Of a DNA stretch of 36,924 bases, positions 9,093 through 15,769 are shown piece after piece. Made by a program: the position numbers and the translations under genes. The stretch lies in contig DCHI01000042.1 in the NCBI GenBank assembly GCA_002314795.1, positions 1-36,924 on the forward strand. Direction: 5' to 3'. Positions within the stretch are counted from its first letter, which is position 1; every line of letters starts with the position of its first letter. Under the pieces are notes generated by a model, which saw only the letters and a program-made list of their open reading frames with translations, did not search any database and was not told the origin of the DNA. The DNA is from Bacteroidales bacterium UBA1756 (GTDB lineage Bacteria > Bacteroidota > Bacteroidia > Bacteroidales > WCHB1-69).

Positions 9093-9116
9093 GCAATTTT
9101 CGAATTTCATTGAAGC

Positions 9117-9278
9117 TTAATCCATTGGACGGAAATCACTTTTGGAGGCGCCACACAACGGGCAGCTCCAATTGGATGGAATGTCTTCAAACGCAGTGCC
9201 GGGAGCAATGCCGCTGTCCGGATCACCAACTTCTGGGTTGTAAATGTAACCGCATAAATCACATACGTACTTTTTCAT
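9117..9278 (-). CDS. Rubredoxin
   Basis: This short 53-residue gene is easy to miss. The translation starts MKKYVCDLCGYIYNPEVGDP and ends with NWSCPLCGASKSDF. The two Cys-x-x-Cys-Gly knuckles (Cys6/Cys9 and Cys39/Cys42) bind a single Fe. The GYIYNPEVGDP and GIAPGTAFEDIP stretches are classic rubredoxin, and the length is normal for the family. It is a one-electron cytosolic carrier, in anaerobes typically serving superoxide reductase, rubrerythrin or flavodiiron proteins; no such partner is nearby. It has its own strong terminator. It lies 69 bases after the SGNH hydrolase gene on the same strand, so it is either the last gene of that operon or a separate unit. Confidence 0.96.
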   Translation of the reverse strand: MKKYVCDLCGYIYNPEVGDPDSGIAPGTAFEDIPSNWSCPLCGASKSDFRPMD

Positions 9279-9301
9279 AATAAAATGTATTTAAAATTAT
9301 T

Positions 9302-9325
9302 TAATAGAAACACGCAACTGCGTGT
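9302..9325 (-). terminator. Possible weak terminator after the SGNH operon
   Basis: Arms ACACGCA (9310-9316) and TGCGTGT (9319-9325) form a tight hairpin. On the minus strand it is followed by TTTCTATT, a broken T-run. It could partly separate the SGNH hydrolase gene from rubredoxin. Confidence 0.4.
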
Positions 9326-9347
9326 AATTGTTCGCTTGCGAGTATTT

Positions 9348-10607
9348 TTATTCCTTCGGACGACACTTCTGCCATAAATCTATAAAGGCATTGTAGAAAA
9401 GATCTCCGATGAGATTGTACCCTTTGGCCGTAAAATGGACACGGTCGTATTGGGCATAACCAGCCAACCGCCATTTGTCCATAGAACCGAGCCCGCCCAT
9501 AATGTCAAACTGGTCCCACACCGCACCTCCGGTCTCTTCCGCCAACCGATAAAAAACATCGCGGGCCAGCAAACCGTTCTTGTTGGCAACGTACTTTTTT
9601 CTGGCTCGTTTGAAACTGTCGTTATTGGTCAAAAAAATGAAAGCGCAGTCGGGACTGACGGAACGTATGCGACGAATGAGTTCCAAGTAGTTCTTTTTGA
9701 AAGCAACGGTGTCAAAATCGGCCCCAGCCGCATCATTGATTCCGATTCCAAAAATGACCAGGTCGGGATGGACGAGTTCCAAATCTTCTGTGAAATCCTT
9801 GCACTTGAGATACGATGACACCTGTGCGCCATTGACACCGATGGAGTGGAACGTGATTCCGGGCGCGTCATCGTCTAATAAAATTCCTGTAATCGTGAAC
9901 GTCGTGCTATCGTAATTGTTGATTTTCAGACAAAAAGAGTCCTTCATCGTCGGCACATCGTAATAGAAGCGTCTTTTGGCAGTATCAATTTCGGTAGGGA
10001 AGTACTCGTCGTTTCCAATGACGATGGAGGGCAGCACACGCACATCGTAGTCAACGGCCCAAGTTCCGTCCGGATAACCGAGCAACGTAATACGGTGGGT
10101 AGGGAAGGCGAGGGTGCTGTCGTTGAAACGGACACGAATTTCCGCCGCTGTGTCGGACGTATAGACCGCAATGCCGCACGCTCCGAGCGGGCGTGAAATG
10201 TCCCTATAAACATTACGGATGAGCGAAAACGTAACGTTCTTGTTCACACGATAATCGCGGGGATTGTTGCACTTGGGAGCAACGCTGTACGGAAAAATCA
10301 TTCCCCTTCGCGCGATTCGGTCCGGAAAGTCGTGAAGAAGGTTCTGCCGAATACGATGTGACATCGTTCCGGCTTGCACGTGCGAGCCGCCGATGTGCAG
10401 AATGTCGATGTTCCCATTCCCACTTTCTATAACGGAATCCAACTTTTTATAAAAAGCAGGCAAATTGGAATGAGCCGGGTCGTAAGAGAGCGTGTCCGCG
10501 TCAAAATGGGCAAACGATAGCGTATCGATGGCGACGGGACGCTGCGCCGACAAAGAAAAGGCAAAAGAAAATGCCAAAAGAGCAAATAGAAAACGTCTCA
10601 TTATCAT
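9348..10607 (-). CDS. Secreted SGNH/GDSL-family hydrolase (first of pair)
   Basis: This 419-residue protein has a Sec signal peptide (hydrophobic at 5-20, SLSAQ). It contains SGNH-hydrolase landmarks: block I ILHIGGSHVQAG with the likely nucleophile Ser75, block III FGIGINDAAG with the oxyanion Asn, and the terminal catalytic pair in DRVHFTAKGY. Block I reads GGSH in place of GDS. Relatives in Bacteroidota are usually linked to O-acetylation or deacetylation of envelope glycans and are often found in pairs beside an MBOAT acyltransferase, which is not seen here. It lies 4 bases after the second SGNH gene. ATG codons at 10607 and 10601 are both possible starts. Confidence 0.85.
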   Translation of the reverse strand: MIMRRFLFALLAFSFAFSLSAQRPVAIDTLSFAHFDADTLSYDPAHSNLPAFYKKLDSVIESGNGNIDILHIGGSHVQAGTMSHRIRQNLLHDFPDRIARRGMIFPYSVAPKCNNPRDYRVNKNVTFSLIRNVYRDISRPLGACGIAVYTSDTAAEIRVRFNDSTLAFPTHRITLLGYPDGTWAVDYDVRVLPSIVIGNDEYFPTEIDTAKRRFYYDVPTMKDSFCLKINNYDSTTFTITGILLDDDAPGITFHSIGVNGAQVSSYLKCKDFTEDLELVHPDLVIFGIGINDAAGADFDTVAFKKNYLELIRRIRSVSPDCAFIFLTNNDSFKRARKKYVANKNGLLARDVFYRLAEETGGAVWDQFDIMGGLGSMDKWRLAGYAQYDRVHFTAKGYNLIGDLFYNAFIDLWQKCRPKE

Positions 10608-10611
10608 TTAG

Positions 10612-12030
10612 TTAATTAGAAGAGACAGCCGCCTTTTCAACATTAGCGGCGGTCTGCTTATCGACTTTGTAATAGTCATAAATGGTGGCGAAGGCATCTA
10701 CGAGATAATTGCCGACCTTGGTGGCCCCAGCGGGCGTGAAATGTACATAGTCGGTTCCCGCCAACCCTTGACGTGCCCACAGAAGCATAGAACCGTCGCC
10801 GCCCATCACTTCATAAATGTTCCAGAAAGCGACCCCGTTGGCAAGCACCTCCCGACGAAGCGCTTCCACCATATAACTTAATAAAGGATAACTCCTTAAT
10901 TCACCTTGTACACGAGTGGACATATCCGCGGGCCCGATGAACAGGATGGGAACTCCTGGACACAGTTGTTTCAGAAAACGAATTTGCCGTCCCACGTTTT
11001 GTGCATAATAATCCACCCCGTTCTTGCTTTTCATTCCGGGCATTGCGTTTCCACCATACTGTAAAATAATCATTCCGACATCCGTTCGCTGGAAACTTTT
11101 TTGAAGCAAGTCACTGCCTAATTGAGTGAAAATAGTTCCGGAACAACCACGCATCGGCACATTATCTACCGCGACACCGGATCCGTTATCCACCATAAGT
11201 CCGTATAAGTCAGCGGTTCCCGTAAAATTCATAGTGAAACCGGAGGTAGAGGCGGGCAAGTGCCATTCCAAGATTTTGAAACCGGTGGAGCTGTCAATGC
11301 GGGCGGTGTCAGTCCATTCGTGGTCCTTGTCTTTTAAGATGGCACGGAACGAACCGACGCGGTCGTTCAGCAACAGACGCACATAGTTGGCGCGGGTTCG
11401 TGAAACGCCGCAGCTTCCGCTTCCGACCACGCGGTAATATTTCGCCATAATTCCGTAACCGGCTTTGTCTCGATTGCCGATGCCGTAAGACGTATAGCAG
11501 GTGAAACTTTCTGACGCCCACTGCGAAACGGTAGCTGTAGGGACGGTCTGCACAATCGGCAGAAGTCCCGGGCCGCCGCCACCGAACTTGCTCTGAAAGA
11601 AGGTTCTCAAGTTGCTGCTGATACGGTCGAGTTCAATCTGCGAGTCACCGTAATGAACCACACGCACACACGTGCCACTGGCTTTCGCCGCCGCCGCTTT
11701 TTCAAAGAAAGCATTGAAATAGGCATAATTGTCGTTCGGTAAATAAATGCGAGATATATGATTGTTAATCAGTTCTTTATATAAATTCAAACTGTCTTCT
11801 CTGTTCTTTAGTTCCTGTTCGCGGGCGGCTAAAATTTCTTCCATCGTTTCGGGCGAAATGATGGAATCATTTCCGGTATCTGCGGATGAGCGCGTAAGAA
11901 TCCGTTCAAGAGAAGGAAAACGTAGCGTCGTGGAACCAATCTGGAGACCATCTTCAGGAAAAAAATAACAGGCGACGCCCAATATCAGAATAGCGGCGAA
12001 TATGAAAACGACAATCTTATAGATTTTCAT
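10612..12030 (-). CDS. SGNH/GDSL-family hydrolase, membrane-anchored (second of pair)
   Basis: This 472-residue protein has an N-terminal hydrophobic anchor (about 5-24) without a clear cleavage site, and a short predicted coiled coil at 63-90 (EEILAAREQELKNREDSLN). The hydrolase domain has block I VVHYGDSQIELDR (Ser130), LQYGGNAMPG as the Gly-Asn block, and DYVHFTPAGA as the catalytic Asp-His block. The domain probably works in the periplasm as an esterase or acetyltransferase on a polysaccharide; the substrate cannot be told. It begins 2 bases after the reductase-like gene, so all four genes of the block are one operon. It and the 419-residue neighbour share only the SGNH motifs, so they are not a recent duplication. 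Confidence 0.83.
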   Translation of the reverse strand: MKIYKIVVFIFAAILILGVACYFFPEDGLQIGSTTLRFPSLERILTRSSADTGNDSIISPETMEEILAAREQELKNREDSLNLYKELINNHISRIYLPNDNYAYFNAFFEKAAAAKASGTCVRVVHYGDSQIELDRISSNLRTFFQSKFGGGGPGLLPIVQTVPTATVSQWASESFTCYTSYGIGNRDKAGYGIMAKYYRVVGSGSCGVSRTRANYVRLLLNDRVGSFRAILKDKDHEWTDTARIDSSTGFKILEWHLPASTSGFTMNFTGTADLYGLMVDNGSGVAVDNVPMRGCSGTIFTQLGSDLLQKSFQRTDVGMIILQYGGNAMPGMKSKNGVDYYAQNVGRQIRFLKQLCPGVPILFIGPADMSTRVQGELRSYPLLSYMVEALRREVLANGVAFWNIYEVMGGDGSMLLWARQGLAGTDYVHFTPAGATKVGNYLVDAFATIYDYYKVDKQTAANVEKAAVSSN

Positions 12031-12032
12031 TA

Positions 12033-12836
12033 CTAATAGATGTAGGGGAAAATTTTGTAGCGTTTGAGTTTCGTGAAATCTTCACCGAAGAATTGCGTGT
12101 AACGTTCATAGACGGCTTTGGAACGGGGAACAATGTTGGCAATGCTCCAGAGAACGAACACCAGTCCGGAAACAGACCACGAGAGGATGGCGAAACCAAC
12201 CCATTCTAAAATTTCTCCAAAGTAATTGGCTGAATTAATTTTGTCAAAAAGGAATCCCGTCGGCAGATAGTAGTTGTTGTCGTCTTTTTGTTTGCGAAGC
12301 CGGCGAATGATGATGTCGGAGTGCATATTGATGACCATTCCCGTAAAGAAAATCACGGTTCCGATAATGAACTGCGGGCTCCAGAACCAGCTCAATTCGT
12401 ACTGGTCAGGAGAAACATAGAACAGCCAGCCGCCTTGCATATAGGCATTCATCGCATTGAAAAAGAAGCCCATAAAGATAATGGAGAGCGGCATCTTGCT
12501 CGTTCCACGCATTTTGGACGGAAAGACAAAGGAACGCTGAAGATAGTGCAGTTGAAACAAAACAAAAATGGCGGTCGTCACCCACGGGAACGTATCCACC
12601 GTGTAGGGAGCTCCCTGTATCATAGCAGTAACGTAGATGACGGCCATCAGTAGGAAAACGGGCGATTCCATCAAAACCCAGCCCCAATTGCTACGGATGG
12701 AAAGTCCCCAACGGTTGTTGAATGTCATTCCGTATGCGACGGTAATGAATTGTAAACCAGTAAAAACGGCGATGGCCAAAATCGTCATTCCAATCAGAAA
12801 GTAATCGTAAAAATTGCCGAAAAGGAAGTCAATCAT
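12033..12836 (-). CDS. Steroid 5-alpha-reductase (SRD5A)-like membrane oxidoreductase
   Basis: This 267-residue protein has six to seven hydrophobic helices. The C-terminal half closely follows the steroid_dh family: NMHSDIIIRRLRK, then SANYFGEILEWVGFAILSW, then a charged end with KRYKIFPYIY. That is the NADPH-binding region of eukaryotic 3-oxo-5-alpha-steroid 4-dehydrogenases. The catalytic Glu (Glu57 in MESPVF) and the substrate-keto-binding Tyr (Tyr98 in LHYLQRSF) of the SRD5A2 mechanism appear conserved. It probably reduces an enone double bond of a sterol or polyprenoid lipid. A longer frame opens at 12866, but it overlaps the GT2 gene by 29 bases; the ATG at 12836 comes one base after the GT2 stop (TAA-T-ATG) and is preferred. 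Confidence 0.85.
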   Translation of the reverse strand: MIDFLFGNFYDYFLIGMTILAIAVFTGLQFITVAYGMTFNNRWGLSIRSNWGWVLMESPVFLLMAVIYVTAMIQGAPYTVDTFPWVTTAIFVLFQLHYLQRSFVFPSKMRGTSKMPLSIIFMGFFFNAMNAYMQGGWLFYVSPDQYELSWFWSPQFIIGTVIFFTGMVINMHSDIIIRRLRKQKDDNNYYLPTGFLFDKINSANYFGEILEWVGFAILSWSVSGLVFVLWSIANIVPRSKAVYERYTQFFGEDFTKLKRYKIFPYIY

Positions 12837-12837
12837 A

Positions 12838-13851
12838 TTACTGTTTATTAAAGTTGTTTCCATCAAAAAAGTGACGTCTCTTCAAATGATACTCAATAAG
12901 AATAGGCGTGCGCCACACGTCGAAATAGCCGGCAAAAGGCTGTCCCTTTCGCTTGGAAACGAATGTCTTATAATTCTTTATGATAGCGAAATGTGCTTTA
13001 TAGACAGCACAAAAGTCTTTGGTGTGTTTTTGCAAAAGAAATGAAAAAGCGGCCACATTGTCTAACAGAAGCCGTGCAAAGAAAGTCGGGAGGAGACGAT
13101 GACGCGGCAAATTCTTGAGCAGGAGGAAATGGTTGTTTCGGAAATTGAGGAACGTCTTGAAGGAATTGTTCTTGGGAAGCGTGCCCCCACCGACGTGAAA
13201 CACGACGGACTTCGGCTCCACGACAATCCTGTAACCTTTGTTTTTGATTCGCCAGCAAAGGTCTATTTCTTCCATATGGGCAAAGAAATCGTCGTCCAAG
13301 CCACCCAACTCACGGTAAACGGAGCGGCGGACGAACAGTGCAGCGCCGGTAGCCCAGAAAATGTCAATAGGGGAGTCGTACTGACCGTGGTCGGTTTCCA
13401 CCGTATCGAAAACGCGACCTCGGCAGAAGGGGTAGCCGTATCGGTCGATGAAGCCGCCAGCAGCGCCAGCATATTCAAAGTACTCCTTGTCGTGATAACT
13501 CCGTATTTTGGGCTGAACGGCAGCAATTTCCGGTTGCGAGTCCAACAATGCCACGACCGGTTCCGTCCAGTGCTCTGCCACCTCTATGTCCGAATTGAGC
13601 AGACAGAAGTAGTCGGCATCCACTTGCGAAAGAGCGACATTATACCCTTTGGCAAAACCGAAGTTCTTCTCATTGAGGATGATACGGATGGAAGGATAGT
13701 GTTCCTGAAGGAAGGAGACGGAGTCGTCGGAGGAGGCGTTGTCAGCCACGATAATCTGCGCCCAATCGGGCGTTCGCGCGACCAGCGTGGGGAGAAATTT
13801 TTCCAAAAAACTCCTGCCGTTCCAATTCAATATGACAATCGCTAACTTCAC
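12838..13851 (-). CDS. Family 2 glycosyltransferase
   Basis: This 337-residue GT-A fold enzyme begins at a GTG codon (13851-13849). Motifs are VILNWNGRSFLEKFLPTL at the N-terminus, VADNASSDDS for nucleotide binding, LLNSDIEV (86-88, the DxD-like metal site) and HMEEIDLCWRIKNKGY (the ED/acceptor site). This is the rhamnosyl/GlcNAc-transferase-like GT2 subgroup common in LPS and capsule clusters. The C-terminal 90 residues are basic and amphipathic, suggesting peripheral membrane association. It is the first gene of the GT2 - reductase - SGNH - SGNH operon. Its promoter box at 13894-13887 abuts the 64-bp direct repeat. Confidence 0.9.
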   Translation of the reverse strand: MKLAIVILNWNGRSFLEKFLPTLVARTPDWAQIIVADNASSDDSVSFLQEHYPSIRIILNEKNFGFAKGYNVALSQVDADYFCLLNSDIEVAEHWTEPVVALLDSQPEIAAVQPKIRSYHDKEYFEYAGAAGGFIDRYGYPFCRGRVFDTVETDHGQYDSPIDIFWATGAALFVRRSVYRELGGLDDDFFAHMEEIDLCWRIKNKGYRIVVEPKSVVFHVGGGTLPKNNSFKTFLNFRNNHFLLLKNLPRHRLLPTFFARLLLDNVAAFSFLLQKHTKDFCAVYKAHFAIIKNYKTFVSKRKGQPFAGYFDVWRTPILIEYHLKRRHFFDGNNFNKQ

Positions 13852-13886
13852 TTTTTGGCTTTTTCTTACTGCAAAAAATAAAGCGG

Positions 13887-13894
13887 CAAAAGTA
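13887..13894 (-). promoter_or_regulatory. Putative -7 box of the GT2 operon
   Basis: The minus strand reads TACTTTTG, matching TAnnTTTG, 35 bases before the GTG start. It ends exactly where the 64-bp direct repeat begins. Any upstream promoter elements of this operon therefore lie inside repeat copy 1. Confidence 0.6.
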
Positions 13895-13958
13895 CGAGTT
13901 TTTTTTCTACATTTGCCAGCTTTTTTTTAACGCTTATTAATTATGGTAAAGCTTGGAA
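13895..13958. repeat. 64-bp direct repeat, copy 1
   Basis: Bases 13895-13958 are identical, without gap, to 15262-15325. Identity ends abruptly at both sides (A versus C before; C versus T after). The copy includes two T8 runs, a TACATTTG promoter box (13908-13915) and the first codons of the thioesterase gene (ATGGTAAAGCTTGGAA), which here run into foreign sequence. Confidence 0.97.
13908..13915 (+). promoter_or_regulatory. Duplicated thioesterase promoter box, now antisense to the nuclease gene
   Basis: TACATTTG is a copy of the -7 box at 15275-15282. In this position it points rightward into the 3' end of the minus-strand DUF1016 gene, so if active it would make an antisense transcript. 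The orphan ATG that follows (13943-13945) opens no gene. Confidence 0.5.
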
Positions 13959-13972
13959 CTGAGCACCATATA

Positions 13973-15100
13973 CTAATGCATATTTATATTAGATAAATAA
14001 TCCTGAAGTTCATTCTCTGTAGGTAGATTTATTTTGTATTTACTCACAAAAATGTTCTCATCGAGTCCTGCGGTGGCGTATCGTACGGTTGTTTGGCCAA
14101 AATCCGTACACATCAGCAGTCCAATGGGGAAATTGTCATCAGGTTGCATCATCTCATTTTTGTAATAGTTTAAGTACAGGTTGAGTTGGGATGCAAACTC
14201 ATGTTTGAACTTATCAGTTTTTAACTCTACGATTACATGGCACTTTAAAATTCTGTGGTAAAAGACCAGATCGGCTTTGTAATATACTCCATCAATGAGA
14301 ATACGTTTCTGTCGTGCTTCAAAGCAAAAGCCATTTCCGAGTTCGAGGAGAAATTCTTGAAGGTGGTTTAATAAGGCAGTCTCCAAATCAGATTCCATCA
14401 CGATGTCTTTTTCCTTTAAGCCAATAAATTCTAATGAAATCGGATTCTTAATTATCTCGGACGGAGCAATTTTGTGAGCATTTCGGTTGACGAGCGACGA
14501 AAGCATTTGCTTGTCCTTTGATAAACCGCTTCTTTCGAAGTAGAGAGAATTAATCTGACGTTCCAATTCTTTGTATGACCAACATCCTTTGATAGCTTCC
14601 GTTTCATAAAAAGCTCTTTTAATGGGTTCCTTTATCTTCGAAATGAGCAATAGATGAGAATAAGGCAACTGATAAAACAATTTTTCAGGTGGCGTTTGCC
14701 ATTTTTGCGATTCGGCGGACGCTATCCGCCGAATTGCAAAAGATTCAAAATCAATATTTTCCACTTGCACGCCAGCACCTGTATGAATTGAATTACTGAT
14801 GCTTGTTGTTTTTAAATAACTTGAGATAATTGTTACCAATTGGGGATAGACAAGGTACAGACGTCTGAATTCACGAAATCTTCTTTCAGTCATACCTGTG
14901 ATACTGATTTTCTCCTCCAGACACTTTAAAAGACGTTCTCCATAATTTGATCTGTCGTCTCCATTCTGCTCATATTCAACAATATAACAACCAATCAGCC
15001 AATTGCGTGTACTAACAGCAATATTGACCGAATGAGCAACCTGTTGTGACAACTGTGTCTGTATTTCTTTGATTCGCGTAGTGAGATTATCAAAATTCAT
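13973..15100 (-). CDS. DUF1016 / YhcG-type PD-(D/E)XK nuclease
   Basis: This 375-residue protein has the two-domain DUF1016 layout. The N-terminal helical domain (about 5-165) includes NWLIGCYIVEYEQNG, YGERLLKCLEEKI and FREFRRLYLVYP, followed by LPYSHLLLISKI. The C-terminal nuclease domain (about 215-360) has the PD-(D/E)XK core: Asp277 in YYKADLVFYH, Glu292-x-Lys294 in VIVELKTDKF and the following Gln305. All core residues are present, so it may be active. Such genes are scattered, often within restriction-modification loci; their biological role is unclear. It has its own promoter box (15121-15114), low G+C, and lies between direct repeats that mark it as a recent arrival. No methyltransferase or specificity subunit accompanies it. 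Confidence 0.93.
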   Translation of the reverse strand: MNFDNLTTRIKEIQTQLSQQVAHSVNIAVSTRNWLIGCYIVEYEQNGDDRSNYGERLLKCLEEKISITGMTERRFREFRRLYLVYPQLVTIISSYLKTTSISNSIHTGAGVQVENIDFESFAIRRIASAESQKWQTPPEKLFYQLPYSHLLLISKIKEPIKRAFYETEAIKGCWSYKELERQINSLYFERSGLSKDKQMLSSLVNRNAHKIAPSEIIKNPISLEFIGLKEKDIVMESDLETALLNHLQEFLLELGNGFCFEARQKRILIDGVYYKADLVFYHRILKCHVIVELKTDKFKHEFASQLNLYLNYYKNEMMQPDDNFPIGLLMCTDFGQTTVRYATAGLDENIFVSKYKINLPTENELQDYLSNINMH

Positions 15101-15113
15101 AATAGTATTATGG

Positions 15114-15121
15114 CAAAGTTA
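15114..15121 (-). promoter_or_regulatory. Putative -7 box of the DUF1016 gene
   Basis: The minus strand reads TAACTTTG, a TAnnTTTG match that ends 13 bases before the ATG, so the mRNA leader would be very short. The insert thus carries its own promoter. Confidence 0.55.
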
Positions 15122-15240
15122 TGATTAATAACGTGTTAATTTAATATAAATAAATAGGGTTCGTTCTGAAATTCAGGGGGCGAAGATACTGTAATTTTTT
15201 GTAAAAATATTCTTTTTTTTTATTATTATCAGAAATTGAC

Positions 15241-15261
15241 GAAAGATAGATGGTATCTTTC
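15241..15261. repeat. Perfect hairpin at the insert/repeat junction
   Basis: Arms GAAAGATA (15241-15248) and TATCTTTC (15254-15261) enclose a 5-base loop. The second arm ends on the last base before repeat copy 2, whose CGAG plus T8 follows. On the plus strand it resembles a terminator with a 4-base offset before the T-run. Confidence 0.8.
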
Positions 15262-15325
15262 CGAGTTTTTTTTCTACATTTGCCAGCTTTTTTTTAACGC
15301 TTATTAATTATGGTAAAGCTTGGAA
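15262..15325. repeat. 64-bp direct repeat, copy 2
   Basis: Identical to 13895-13958. This copy is continuous with the intact thioesterase gene, so it supplies that gene's promoter, leader and first five codons. Confidence 0.97.
15275..15282 (+). promoter_or_regulatory. Putative -7 box of the thioesterase gene
   Basis: TACATTTG fits TAnnTTTG, 27 bases before the ATG at 15310. It is flanked by two T8 tracts. Confidence 0.6.
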
Positions 15326-15690
15326 TTAAAGGAAAAGAAGAAATAATTGTAACGGACGAACTTACTGCCGCGCACATCGGCAGCGGATTGGTTCGCGTGT
15401 TTGCGACGCCGATGATGATTGCACTAATGGAAAAAACGTGTGCCAACAGCGTCGCCGCTCATTTGGAAGAGGGTCAGGGAACCGTCGGCACGCACGTAAA
15501 TGTGTCGCATTGTTCCGCCACGCCCGTCGGAATGCGGGTCTATTGTGAAAGTGAACTGGTAGAAGTGGACCGGCGCCGTCTCGTCTTCCGCGTCGCGGCC
15601 TACGACGAGCGCGGCTTGATAGGGGAGGGTTCCCACGAACGCTTCATCATTGACAGTGCCAAGTTCCAGGAAAAAGTGGATGCTAAATAG
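15310..15690 (+). CDS. FlK-like hotdog-fold thioesterase
   Basis: This 126-residue single hotdog domain is related to fluoroacetyl-CoA thioesterase FlK. The Thr-Glu-His set can be placed: Thr33 and Glu41 in FATPMMIALMEKTC and His67 in THVNVSH. Their spacings (8 and 26) equal those of Thr42/Glu50/His76 in FlK. Such proteins hydrolyse small acyl-CoA esters, but the substrate of the Bacteroidota members is not known, and fluoroacetate specificity should not be assumed. Its 5' end and promoter exist twice because of the 64-bp duplication; this copy is the complete gene. It is G+C-rich compared with the nuclease gene before it. Confidence 0.85.
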   Translation: MVKLGIKGKEEIIVTDELTAAHIGSGLVRVFATPMMIALMEKTCANSVAAHLEEGQGTVGTHVNVSHCSATPVGMRVYCESELVEVDRRRLVFRVAAYDERGLIGEGSHERFIIDSAKFQEKVDAK

Positions 15691-15744
15691 TTGACAACGG
15701 TCGTGAAACGCTGCGATTGACCATTCTCTCATCAATATTATTTG

Positions 15745-15752
15745 TAATTTTG
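15745..15752 (+). promoter_or_regulatory. Putative -7 box of the PRTase-domain gene
   Basis: TAATTTTG, a TAnnTTTG match, lies 17 bases before the ATG at 15770. Confidence 0.5.
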
Positions 15753-15769
15753 CACCCAAAATTTCACTT

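Larger units (their letters stand above)
13959..15261. mobile_element. 1303-bp inserted segment carrying a DUF1016 nuclease gene
   Basis: This is the DNA between the two copies of the 64-bp repeat. Removing it with one repeat copy restores a simple divergent intergenic region between the GT2 and thioesterase genes. Hand counts of two 60-base rows in the insert give about 32-38 % G+C, against roughly 55-60 % in rows from the flanking genes. It holds one gene and no transposase or recombinase. The right inner end is a perfect hairpin (15241-15261). Terminal inverted repeats are not evident: only ACCAT is shared, 6-7 bases from each inner end. Confidence 0.65.

Noticed and set aside
9033..9116. 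Additional gene between parC and rubredoxin
   Set aside because: The space is taken up by the terminator hairpin, and no start codon with a useful frame is present.
12837..12866. Longer start of the SRD5A-like gene
   Set aside because: It overlaps the glycosyltransferase gene; the ATG at 12836 directly after the GT2 stop gives the usual compact operon spacing.
13973..15100. Part of a complete type I restriction-modification locus
   Set aside because: No hsdM, hsdS or hsdR gene lies beside it; the neighbours are a glycosyltransferase and a thioesterase.
13959..15261. Classical insertion sequence
   Set aside because: There is no transposase and no clear terminal inverted repeats, and a 64-bp target duplication is far longer than those of IS families.
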